Source of the DNA: Phaeodactylibacter sp964397205
GTDB lineage: Bacteria; Bacteroidota; Bacteroidia; Chitinophagales; Saprospiraceae
Reading direction: 5' to 3'
DNA length: 24,683 nt
NCBI GenBank assembly: GCA_964397205.1
Contig: CAYNIT010000039.1
Span: 1-24,683 of the forward strand
The position numbers and the translations under genes are program-made. Position 1 is the stretch's first letter. Each line of letters begins with the position of its first letter. The notes beneath the pieces are model-generated. The model searched no databases and was not told the DNA's origin. It saw only the letters and a program-made list of their open reading frames with translations. This document shows, in pieces, positions 5,481 to 13,670 of this stretch.

Positions 5481-8400
5481 TCAACGCATCAAAAGTACAT
5501 CTCCTTTAAACACCTCTACATCCCCATCGATGAACTCGATCTCTGCGAAGTAGGCAAACACCCCTGCATTCATCGGCTCTCCACGGTAGCGGCCATCCCA
5601 TCCGCCTTCCGGATCATTGGGCTGCACCCCAAAGGCCTCAAATACCGGCTCGCCCCAGCGGTTGAAGATCTGGAAGCTGCGGATTTCAACGGCGGCCGGT
5701 CCGGAGTAAATGTAGAACACATCATTCTTTCCATCGCCGTTCGGGCTAAAAACATTGGGAATATAGACGTTGCGGTCCTTGCGTACGATGAGCTGCATAC
5801 GGTCTTGCGCCCGGCAACCGTCCTCGGCCACTACTTCTACATTGACAAAAGTACTTTCCAAAGGTTGGGCAAATGGCCTTCTGCAATCGGTACAGGATAA
5901 GAAACTGGTAGGCGACCAATTGAAAGCCAGGCTGTCGGATGTATTCACCAAGGCATTGACTAAGACAGAATCGCCCAGCTGTATAGAAGTATCCGGTGGC
6001 AACTGCACGAGCAATTGGGCGGGTTCATTGACAACCAAGCCGCTTTGCTCAAACTGGCAGCCGAAGGCATCCTCGACCACTGCTGTATAGGTGCCAGCAT
6101 CTAGCCCCGTAAAGGAGCTGCTGCTTTGGAAGTTTTCCCCGTCAATGCTGTAGGCCAATCCACTGCCTGCAGCGGATATCTGTATCAGGCCATCGCGCTC
6201 GCCGAAGCAGCTGATGTCCTGAGCTTCAGCCTCAACATCGAGGCGGCGCTCCTGTATATCGAGGCTGAGCTCACGCTGGCATCCCCGCCCATCGGTCACA
6301 GTCAGGGCGTAGCTACCCGCCGGGAGATCCATTCGCTCCGCTCCGGCAGCCCCGTCCTGCCACAGGAAAGAATAAGGCGGCTGCCCGCTGCTTACACTGA
6401 TCTGCGCTGTACCATTGGACTCCCCCGGGCAGGCGGCCTGCACTTCTGCCGACGGCTGCGGCAGGGGGGCTACCGTAAGCTCTACAGTGTGGGTAGAATC
6501 GCAACCCTGCGCCGATACGAAGGTCTGGGCATAAGTGCCGCTGGTGAATTCGGCCTTTCCAAAGATGATGCTGGAATCCCCCTGGCAGATGGTGCGAGAC
6601 TCGTTTGTAAACAAATTCTCTACGCCTATGATGCTCACATTGACGATGGAGTCGCAGCCGTTCTCCGCTGCCAGCACGAAGGCCTGCTGTTCGCCCGGGG
6701 CAAGGGTTACGCCATTGTATTCTACCGTTGTGCCCTCGCAGGCCTGTATTTCAAGCTCTTGTTCGTAGGTCGCCAGCTCCTCTACCCGTACGTTTACGAA
6801 GGAGTCGCAGCCAATCTGGGAAACAAAGGCAAAGGTCTCCTGATCGCCGGGATGGAGCGTAGTGCCATTGTACGACACCGTCGTGCCGGCACAGGCTTGC
6901 AGCTCTAGCTGGGTCTCAAACACTTCGATGCCCTCTACGGCCACATTCACCACAGAGTCGCAGCCATTAGCGGCGGCTAGCGTGAAGCTCTGCTGATCGC
7001 CGGCCTGTAAGGTAGTGCCGTTGTAAGTGATTGGCTCCCCCAGGCAGGTTTGGAGCGTAAGGTCAGATTCGAAGGTGGGCAGCTCCAGTACCGATACATT
7101 GACCACCGAGTCGCAACCATTTTCCGCAAGGAAGGTAAAGCTTTGGCTGTCTCCAGGATTGAGGACGGTGCCACCGTAGGCAACAGTACTACCCGGGCAG
7201 GCTTCGAGTTGCAAGTCTTGCTCATAGGTGGCCAGTTCGGTGACCGTTACATTAACGACCGAGTCACAGCCATTTGCCGTAGCTAGCGTAAAGCTCTGTG
7301 CCTCGCCGGGGGCAAGCACGGTGCCATTGTAAGTTACCGTTTCGTTGCTGCAAGCCGTGAGTTCCAAGTCCTCTTCATAGGTGGGGAAAGGCTCCACCGT
7401 CACGGTCACAATAGAGTCGCAGCCCGATTCCGAAATGAAGGTGAAATCCTGGGTCTCGCCAGCCGCCAGCGGGGTCCCATTGTAGTCAGCGGAGCTGCCG
7501 GGACAAGCCCGCAGCGTCACGGAAGAGGTCAGGGTGGCTACCTCCTCTACCGTCACATTGACTACCGAGTCGCAACCATTCTCGGCCATTAAGGTAAAGC
7601 TTTGCGCATCTCCCGGGCTGAGCGTCACGCCATTGTACTCTACTGTGAATCCGGTACAAGCTTGCAGCTGCAGATCCGACTCGTAGGTCGGCAGCTCCTC
7701 TACGATCACCGTGACCACTGAATCACAGCCGTTGGCAGCTTGCAGCGTGAAATCTGCGGTATCCCCCGGACTGAGCGTGCTGCCGTTGTAGTCTACTGTC
7801 GTACCAGTACAAGCTGTCAGAGGCCGTACAGCGGTAAAAGCCGGCAGCTCTGTAACGAATACGGTTACGACCGAGTCACAGCCATTTTCGGCATCAAAGG
7901 TGAAGTCCAGGGTATCCCCCGGGCTCAGGGCCGTGCCGTTGTAGTCCACGGTTTCATTGGCACAAGCTTCCAGCTCCAGAGAAGAAGCGTAGGTGGGCAG
8001 CGCCTCCACAATCACCGTGACGGCGGAATCACAGCCATTTTCGGCGCTAAGCACAAAGGTGGTGGTATCCCCTGGATTCAAGCTGCTGCCATTGTAGGTC
8101 ACGGCCTCATCGGGGCAGGACTGCAACGTAAGGCTGGAACTGAAAGCAGGCAATGCTTCCACAACCACTGTGACGACGGAATCGCAGCCATTGGCAGCCT
8201 GCAAAGTGAAGGCTGTGGTGTCTCCCGGGAAAAGCGCCATGTTCTGGTACAGGACGCTATCCCCCGGGCAGGCTTGGAAAACCTGTTCGGAAGTAAAAGT
8301 CGGCAATTCCTCCACAGTTACGCTCACGGTAGAATCACAGCCGTTGGCCGCCTGGAAAACAAAATCGCGTACCTCTCCAGGGTTTAAGGTATCTCCATTG

Positions 8401-11249
8401 TACGTAACGGTTTCATTGGCGCAAGCTTGCAGCTGTACAGAAGAAGCGGCAGTGGGCAGCTCCAAGACCGTTACGCTCACAACCGAATCACAGCCATTTT
8501 CCGCAGCTAGGGTAAAGTCTTGCACATCGCCCGGGGCCAGGGGCGTGCCGTTGTAGCTGACCGTTTCGCCGGGGCAAGCTTCCAGCTCTACGGCGGAGGC
8601 GAAAGTCGGCAAAGCATCAACGCTTACTGTCACGACGGAGTCGCAGCCATTTTCCGCTATAAGGGTAAAGTCCTGTACATCCCCCGGCGACAGCGGCGTG
8701 CCATTATAGTTGACCGTTGTACCCGGACAGGTACTGAGCGTTACATCGGAGGCGAAAGCCGGTAAGGCGTCAACGCTTACTGTCACGACGGAGTCGCAGC
8801 CGTTGGAGGACTGAAAGGTAAAGTCCTGCACCTCGCCCGGCGACAGCGGCGTGCCATTGTAGTCGACCGTTGTACCCGGGCAGGCCTCAAGCGTAAGGGA
8901 GGAGGTCAGCACCGGCACCTCTTCTACCGTTACGGTAATGGTGGAATCGCATCCATTGACGGTAGAAAAGTTGAAGGTTTGCACATCGCCGGGGTTCAGC
9001 GTCGTACCGGCATAAGTGACAGAAGCCCCCGTACAGGCTTGCAAACGCAGGCTGTCCTCGTACTGTGGGTAAGCAGAAACGGTAACATTAACCACCGAGT
9101 CGCAGCCAGCTACCGAGGCAAGCGTAAAGGATTGAGCATCGCCGGGCGCAAGGGTAACGCCCGCGTAGCCTACCGTTTCATCCGGGCAAACCGTCAGTTC
9201 CAGATTAGTATCATAAAGCGGGGAAACTGGTACAGTAGTAGCGACTTGCTCTGTAGCACAGCTATTGGAGGCTGTAGCAGTATAAGTAGTTGTATCGTCG
9301 GGCGCAACTAGAATCGAACCAGTGGCCTGGCCATTGCTCCAGGAAAAGCTCGCAGCATTGTTCACCTGCACAGCAAGCGCCACACTATCGCCCTCGCATA
9401 TCGGCCCTCCACCGTCGATGAGCGTCAACTCGGGCAAGGGGGTCACGCCGATGTCGAAACTCGTATCCGCCTCCCCACAAGCATTGACAAGCGTTACAGC
9501 GTACATGGCATCCGCCACCGGGCTTACTGAAATAGAGCTATCCGTGGCTGCGGTGGACCACAGAATGGAGTCAGAAAAGGCAGGTGATATGGTTAAAGGT
9601 AGGGTATCCCCTTCACAAATATCTTGCTCGCCCTCTACCACACTGAGCGCCGGCGGGGAAAGTATGGAGATAACGAAAGAGGTGTCCACGGTACCACATT
9701 CATTGCTGGCGGTAGCCGTGATGGTATCCGTAGCAGCAGGAGAAAGCTGGATTATGGTGTCCGTTTGCCCGGTAGACCAGGAAAAGCTGTCCTCCTCCTC
9801 TACCGACACCTGCAGGGTAGCCGTATCGCCCGGGCAGATAGCCGTGTCGCCGGCGATGGGCAGCAGCGCCGGCCCCGAACTGACCGCCACCTCAACGGCA
9901 GCCGTGTCGGCCCCGCAGTTATTGGAAGCTACCGCCGAATAATTGGTAGTCGTATCCGGAGCGACCAAAATCGTGTCTGCGGTGCTGCCATTGGACCAAT
10001 TGGGAGCAGCCGCATTCAGCGCACTGGCGTTAAGGGATACACTATCGCCCAGGCAAATGGCTTGAGCTTCCGATATGCTCGATATCTCCGGGAGCTGATT
10101 GACCGTGACCGTCACTTCCTCCGTTAAAGTTTCGCACTCGTTGGAGGCCGTTGCGGTGTAGGTGGCCGTTGTATCCGGACTGATGGTAATACCCTCCGAG
10201 GTAGCGCCGTTAGACCAGGCAAAACTGTCTTCAAAATCAAAGTCGGCTTCGATGTAAGCCGAGTCGCCCTCGCAGATTTCCTGATCGCCTTCGGTGATGA
10301 ACAACAGCGGTGCTGGGTTCACCGTAACGGGGACATTCTCGCTTACCGAACCACAAGCGTTGGTAGCGGTTACGGTGATCAGCTCTGAAAAGGCTGCCTC
10401 AAAGATGATGGGGTTCCCTACCTGCCCGTTGGACCAGCTGATGAAGTCTTCGTTCTGGGCTACTGCAGTAAGGACCACTGGTTCTTCCTCACATACCTCT
10501 ACTGGCTGGAGCGGCTCCAAGGCCGGCAGTGGGTTGACCTCTATAAAAACTTGATCACTAGCGGGCTCGCATCCATTATCGGCAGTAGCTACCAGAGTAG
10601 TGGAACTGCTCGGGAAAATGGTGATGTCGGTCCCGGCCATGCCATTGGACCAGTTAACCGTCACATTAGCGCCAGTCACCAGAGCACTGACGTTGACGGC
10701 TTGCCCTTCGCAGACTGGGCTAGGGACCGGTAAGATATCTATAGTAGGCGAGAAGCAGCCTTCGTACTCTCCGGCGGCTCCGTCGTTGTCGGCAGGGCCG
10801 CAGAAATTCAACTCCATCCCCCCACCGAACCAGGTAGAGGGCTCACCACTGACGGTGACAAGCACATTGAAGGACTGGGTAGGGTCAGTTGGCGCAACGA
10901 AGAAGGGGCCACTGTCAGGATCGCCCCAGTCGACCTGCCCGCCGTTGATATCGGCATTCAGGGTAGTGCCGTTTTGGCTGGTCAGGCTGGGAGGCTGTAC
11001 GTCTACAATACCGCCTGGCGCGTTGGTGCCAAAGTAAAACCCTTGGGTGCCGCCATTGATACCGCCCGGAAAGTCTCCTCCAGCCACGAGAATGGTCAAG
11101 TCTATGGTAAAGGTACCATCCCCATTGTCAATTAAATCGTTGATGATGTAACCGGAACCGTCGCAGGCGTAAGCCATTCCCGGCAAAACAATTGCCAGAA
11201 GAATGGCCAGAAGTTGTTTCCTCAAAGTAGAGGTGTTCTTAAAAGCCAT
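5481..11249 (-). CDS. giant Ig-like and 51-residue-repeat surface adhesin, T9SS type B
   Basis: This 1922-residue protein is predicted to be exported by Sec and then the type IX secretion system to the cell surface or medium. Residues 1-28 form a signal peptide (LAILLAIVLPGMAYA). Residues 29-179 are an unassigned N-terminal domain. Residues 180-687 hold seven Ig/PKD-like repeats of about 72 residues, each beginning with Cys and containing W-S-N/T-G and a Y-x-A-x-A-x-N-x-C segment. Residues 688-1606 hold eighteen short repeats, the first seventeen exactly 51 residues long. Residues 1607 to about 1750 contain two SprB-like repeats (PPYSFLWQDG...PAGSYALTVTDGRGC). A further Ig-like segment precedes the type B sorting domain, about 1828-1922 (IPNVFSPNGDGKNDVF, IFNRWGEPVF, GWDGRYRG, AGVFAYFAEI). 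The role is probably adhesion or gliding; the ligand is unknown. The start is ATG at 11249. Confidence 0.94.
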   Translation of the reverse strand: MAFKNTSTLRKQLLAILLAIVLPGMAYACDGSGYIINDLIDNGDGTFTIDLTILVAGGDFPGGINGGTQGFYFGTNAPGGIVDVQPPSLTSQNGTTLNADINGGQVDWGDPDSGPFFVAPTDPTQSFNVLVTVSGEPSTWFGGGMELNFCGPADNDGAAGEYEGCFSPTIDILPVPSPVCEGQAVNVSALVTGANVTVNWSNGMAGTDITIFPSSSTTLVATADNGCEPASDQVFIEVNPLPALEPLQPVEVCEEEPVVLTAVAQNEDFISWSNGQVGNPIIFEAAFSELITVTATNACGSVSENVPVTVNPAPLLFITEGDQEICEGDSAYIEADFDFEDSFAWSNGATSEGITISPDTTATYTATASNECETLTEEVTVTVNQLPEISSISEAQAICLGDSVSLNASALNAAAPNWSNGSTADTILVAPDTTTNYSAVASNNCGADTAAVEVAVSSGPALLPIAGDTAICPGDTATLQVSVEEEDSFSWSTGQTDTIIQLSPAATDTITATASNECGTVDTSFVISILSPPALSVVEGEQDICEGDTLPLTISPAFSDSILWSTAATDSSISVSPVADAMYAVTLVNACGEADTSFDIGVTPLPELTLIDGGGPICEGDSVALAVQVNNAASFSWSNGQATGSILVAPDDTTTYTATASNSCATEQVATTVPVSPLYDTNLELTVCPDETVGYAGVTLAPGDAQSFTLASVAGCDSVVNVTVSAYPQYEDSLRLQACTGASVTYAGTTLNPGDVQTFNFSTVNGCDSTITVTVEEVPVLTSSLTLEACPGTTVDYNGTPLSPGEVQDFTFQSSNGCDSVVTVSVDALPAFASDVTLSTCPGTTVNYNGTPLSPGDVQDFTLIAENGCDSVVTVSVDALPTFASAVELEACPGETVSYNGTPLAPGDVQDFTLAAENGCDSVVSVTVLELPTAASSVQLQACANETVTYNGDTLNPGEVRDFVFQAANGCDSTVSVTVEELPTFTSEQVFQACPGDSVLYQNMALFPGDTTAFTLQAANGCDSVVTVVVEALPAFSSSLTLQSCPDEAVTYNGSSLNPGDTTTFVLSAENGCDSAVTVIVEALPTYASSLELEACANETVDYNGTALSPGDTLDFTFDAENGCDSVVTVFVTELPAFTAVRPLTACTGTTVDYNGSTLSPGDTADFTLQAANGCDSVVTVIVEELPTYESDLQLQACTGFTVEYNGVTLSPGDAQSFTLMAENGCDSVVNVTVEEVATLTSSVTLRACPGSSADYNGTPLAAGETQDFTFISESGCDSIVTVTVEPFPTYEEDLELTACSNETVTYNGTVLAPGEAQSFTLATANGCDSVVNVTVTELATYEQDLQLEACPGSTVAYGGTVLNPGDSQSFTFLAENGCDSVVNVSVLELPTFESDLTLQTCLGEPITYNGTTLQAGDQQSFTLAAANGCDSVVNVAVEGIEVFETQLELQACAGTTVSYNGTTLHPGDQETFAFVSQIGCDSFVNVRVEELATYEQELEIQACEGTTVEYNGVTLAPGEQQAFVLAAENGCDSIVNVSIIGVENLFTNESRTICQGDSSIIFGKAEFTSGTYAQTFVSAQGCDSTHTVELTVAPLPQPSAEVQAACPGESNGTAQISVSSGQPPYSFLWQDGAAGAERMDLPAGSYALTVTDGRGCQRELSLDIQERRLDVEAEAQDISCFGERDGLIQISAAGSGLAYSIDGENFQSSSSFTGLDAGTYTAVVEDAFGCQFEQSGLVVNEPAQLLVQLPPDTSIQLGDSVLVNALVNTSDSLAFNWSPTSFLSCTDCRRPFAQPLESTFVNVEVVAEDGCRAQDRMQLIVRKDRNVYIPNVFSPNGDGKNDVFYIYSGPAAVEIRSFQIFNRWGEPVFEAFGVQPNDPEGGWDGRYRGEPMNAGVFAYFAEIEFIDGDVEVFKGDVLLMR
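6432..9188 (-). repeat. 18 tandem 51-residue (153-bp) repeats inside the adhesin
   Basis: Seventeen consecutive units of exactly 51 codons (9188 down to 6588) are followed by one diverged unit of 52 codons (6587 to 6432). The consensus begins C-P-G-x-T-V-x-Y-N-G-T-x-L-x-P-G-D, then x-x-x-F-T, then NGCDSVVTVxVxxLPTF. Each unit has two Cys at positions 1 and 29, except for local variation outside these positions. Units 3 and 4 (8882-8730 and 8729-8577) share a 32-base identical run, 8770-8801 with 8617-8648, showing a recent duplication. Most others are diverged in DNA but tightly conserved in protein. Confidence 0.95.
9189..10712 (-). repeat. seven Ig/PKD-like repeats of about 72 residues in the adhesin
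   Basis: These repeats correspond to residues 180-687 of the adhesin. Each starts at a Cys (C-E-G-D-x or similar), has a central F/W-x-W-S-N-G motif, then I-x-V-x-P-x-x-T-x-x-Y-x-A-x-A-x-N-x-C, and ends before the next Cys. They are diverged from one another and are distinct from the 51-residue array that follows. Confidence 0.85.
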
Positions 11250-11304
11250 AATCTAGTAGTTGAGCATCAAAGCAGCCAATGGGCCTAAAGCTTTAAAAAC
11301 TGAT

Positions 11305-11329
11305 GCCTGCCCTTTTTTCAGAGGCAGGC
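11305..11329 (-). terminator. candidate terminator between two T9SS-cargo genes
   Basis: A perfect 7-bp GC-rich stem (11305-11311 with 11323-11329, GCCTGCC/GGCAGGC) encloses an 11-nt loop. On the minus strand it is followed after four bases by TTTTT. It lies in the 99-base gap after the VCBS protein gene stop and before the giant adhesin start. This suggests separate or attenuated transcription of the two genes. Confidence 0.5.
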
Positions 11330-11348
11330 CCTCCATTTTGCTTTCCCA

Positions 11349-13499
11349 TTAGCGTTTGATCATGAGCTTTCCGCTGAAAGCTTGATTGTTGGTTTTGATT
11401 TGGTAGAAATACAGGCCCGAGGGCAAGTGCCCGACTGCAAGCGAGCTTGTCCCTTGGTTTAAAACAAAACGCCCCACCTGCTGTCCATCAGCAGTATAGA
11501 GGTTTAGCCTCCCGCCCGGAAGCTCACCGGGCAGTTCCAACCACAGCTGATCGTCTGCCGGATTGGGATAAAGGCACGGGCTGGCATTGCCCGGCACCAC
11601 CTCCGCTTGTGGCGTAAGCGGTTGAGCGGCGAATGCCTCCAGGCCGCCTCGGGCGTTGCCCCCCAGCAATTCCGGCAGCCCGTCTTCGTTGAGGTCCACC
11701 AGTTGCAGGGAAATTCTTTCCCCCAGGTCAATTCCGGATAGTCGGCGCTCTAATTCCTGCGCCGGCGCCATTCCCTGAATGTCGTACAGATCAATAGTAC
11801 CGTCCCGCCGGCCGTAGTAAAGCCAGAAGGCGCCGGGCTCAGAAGGTTTGGGCAACAGTTCCAAGCCGCATTCCTGGTAGAACCCTTCGCTCGGAACGAT
11901 TCCCCCCAGTGTATCGGTCAATTTTTGAAAAGCCGGGGACGTTGAGCTGCCCGTGTTTTTCAGCAAGCTGATGGTCCCGTCCCGGGTACCGCAGACAATA
12001 TCCAACAAGCCATCGGCATCGTAATCCACCAGCTCGGGGCGAGACAGCCCGTTGAGGGATAGCTCGTGCAGGGGGAGCCCCTGCATCAACTGGTAGCCTT
12101 GGGAAGTGGCCATAAAGAGACGCAAATCGCCGTTTTCCATTCCCAACAGCAAGTCTTTCCGGCCATCGCCGTTGAGGTCGCCCATAGCCGGAGCGATGGA
12201 TTTGTAGTTGAAAGCCGAAAGGCCTTGCCAATCCAGCTCAGCCAGCTCAAAAGCCGGAGATGCAGCAGTGCCCACATTCAACAGCAGGGCAATGGTGCTG
12301 GTGTAGCTAAAGGTGGGATGCTGCTGATTGCTGGCAAAAAGCAAATCGGCCAGCCCATCACCGTTGATATCTTCGGCTAATACATTGGAACGGAATCCGA
12401 AGTCCAGCATCTCCCCCAGCATAAAAGCCTCCTCCGCCAGCACCCAGCCACCAGTTTCCCCGTCCTTTTCAAAGCGCAGCAGCCTTTGGTTGTAAGGGCT
12501 GTACCCCTGTCCGGTGATGAGGTTGGTAGCAACGACCAAATCTGGCTGATCGCTTTGACTGTAGGACAAGAAGAACGGAGAAGGGAAGCGGGTAAGCGGC
12601 GCCCCATCGTTGACCCAATCACTGCTCTGGCTGACCAGGTTAGCCCACTGCGCGCTGCCATCGTTCTGCAGCTTGAGAATGTGCTCGTCGTACAAACCGC
12701 TGAACAACAGATCCTGATCTCCATCTGCGTCCATATCCCGGCAAGCCATGACAGAGCCGGCACAACCCGAAGCAGCTATACCCGGAGGCTCCGAATCACA
12801 GGCTTGCAGCTGAAAATCTGCCTCTACGGTGTAGGAAGCATTGCCCCAGCAGTCGTCCCTAAGTTCATAGACCAGCGCTTCGCAATTGCCCCGCTGCTCG
12901 TAGTACTGAATATGCGTACCGCCAATCGGGATGTAGAGCAAGTCCGGCTGCTCGTCCCCGTTAATGTCCTGAAGTACCGGCAGGTCATAAGCGTGAATGT
13001 GAATGGGGGCAAGTCCGCCTCCTTCAGCAAGCAGCAGCGGTTGAGGAGGCTCAAATTGCAAGGAGCTGCCCGGTACCCGCAGGTGGGCGATCAGGATCAC
13101 ATCAGCAGCGACACTTGCTATCCGAGTGGTAATAAGGTCCTTCCAGCCGTCGCAGTTCAGGTCCTGTACCAGCAGCAGTTGGTTCAACCCATCGGGCAGA
13201 TGGGCCTCGAGCGAGGGTTTGTAGAGGTAAGACAGGCTGCCATCTTCATTTTCGGAAGCGATGAACGGTAGCGCCTTAGCCCCTACCCGGTCAAAAACAA
13301 TGAGATCTTCCCGATCGTCTGAGTCGAGCCGCAGGCTTCGAAACTGCGGAGCCTCTAAGCCTCCGGTATAGGGGTGGCGGAGGGTTTGCCCTTCTATCTC
13401 CACGCTCCCCACATCCACCGCGCGAAACTCGGTGAACTGCGCGCTCAGGCTTAAGCATCCAAATATAAATAACAGTAGGGTGTATGCAGTACGTCGCAT
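11349..13499 (-). CDS. FG-GAP/VCBS beta-propeller protein, T9SS type A
   Basis: This 716-residue secreted protein has a signal peptide at residues 1-21 (TLLLFIFGCLSLSAQ). The body carries repeated Ca-binding-like loops typical of FG-GAP/VCBS beta-propellers: DLNCDGWKDLI, DINGDEQPDLLYI, DMDADGDQDLLFS, DINGDGLADLLFA, DLNGDGRKDLLLG, DYDADGLLDIVCG and DLNEDGLPELLGG, plus a weaker first copy LDSDDREDLIVF. The C-terminal 75 or so residues form a type A T9SS sorting domain (CLYPNPADDQLWLEL, LNLYTADGQQVGRF, LPSGLYFYQI, GKLMIKR). It is therefore exported through the outer membrane and probably anchored or released at the surface. The substrate or binding partner is unknown. The start ATG at 13499 is right after the divergent intergenic region shared with the helicase gene. 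A terminator candidate separates it from the adhesin gene. Confidence 0.93.
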   Translation of the reverse strand: MRRTAYTLLLFIFGCLSLSAQFTEFRAVDVGSVEIEGQTLRHPYTGGLEAPQFRSLRLDSDDREDLIVFDRVGAKALPFIASENEDGSLSYLYKPSLEAHLPDGLNQLLLVQDLNCDGWKDLITTRIASVAADVILIAHLRVPGSSLQFEPPQPLLLAEGGGLAPIHIHAYDLPVLQDINGDEQPDLLYIPIGGTHIQYYEQRGNCEALVYELRDDCWGNASYTVEADFQLQACDSEPPGIAASGCAGSVMACRDMDADGDQDLLFSGLYDEHILKLQNDGSAQWANLVSQSSDWVNDGAPLTRFPSPFFLSYSQSDQPDLVVATNLITGQGYSPYNQRLLRFEKDGETGGWVLAEEAFMLGEMLDFGFRSNVLAEDINGDGLADLLFASNQQHPTFSYTSTIALLLNVGTAASPAFELAELDWQGLSAFNYKSIAPAMGDLNGDGRKDLLLGMENGDLRLFMATSQGYQLMQGLPLHELSLNGLSRPELVDYDADGLLDIVCGTRDGTISLLKNTGSSTSPAFQKLTDTLGGIVPSEGFYQECGLELLPKPSEPGAFWLYYGRRDGTIDLYDIQGMAPAQELERRLSGIDLGERISLQLVDLNEDGLPELLGGNARGGLEAFAAQPLTPQAEVVPGNASPCLYPNPADDQLWLELPGELPGGRLNLYTADGQQVGRFVLNQGTSSLAVGHLPSGLYFYQIKTNNQAFSGKLMIKR

Positions 13500-13670
13500 A
13501 TTGTCGCCGTTCTTTGTTTATAGCGTACAGAGACAGCGTCAACAATACATCATAGCAAAAAACAAAGTTCTAACAAAATAATTGGATGTCAAACTAACTA
13601 TTAGTCCGCTAAGCGATGATTCCTGCTCCTCTTTTTCCAACCAATCTTGTGCTCCCCTGTTTACTGCTCT
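13500..13670. other. divergent intergenic region (VCBS protein / helicase)
   Basis: These 171 AT-richer bases separate the minus-strand VCBS protein start (13499) from the helicase ATG (13671). Promoters for both must lie here or nearby. I find TTTG-like elements on the minus strand (for example in GTTTGACATCC) but no exact TAnnTTTG at proper spacing for either gene. No small ORF or RNA is evident. Confidence 0.5.

Noticed and set aside
6432..9188. Possible CRISPR array or minisatellite locus
   Set aside because: The periodic DNA is coding: 153-bp units keep one frame, diverge at synonymous sites and conserve protein residues. There are no short identical repeats with unique spacers.
6126..10733. 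Many plus-strand frames with repeated peptides opposite the adhesin
   Set aside because: Their apparent repeats are the reverse image of the 153-bp repeats in the minus-strand gene, not independent genes.
12486..13271. 261-codon plus-strand frame opposite the VCBS protein gene
   Set aside because: It is a shadow: the minus strand encodes repeated DxNxDG loops and a T9SS tail, while this frame has no recognisable feature.
13647..13670. TTG start for the helicase adding eight residues
   Set aside because: The added residues are not expected in the family, and the ATG at 13671 starts exactly at the usual N-terminus.
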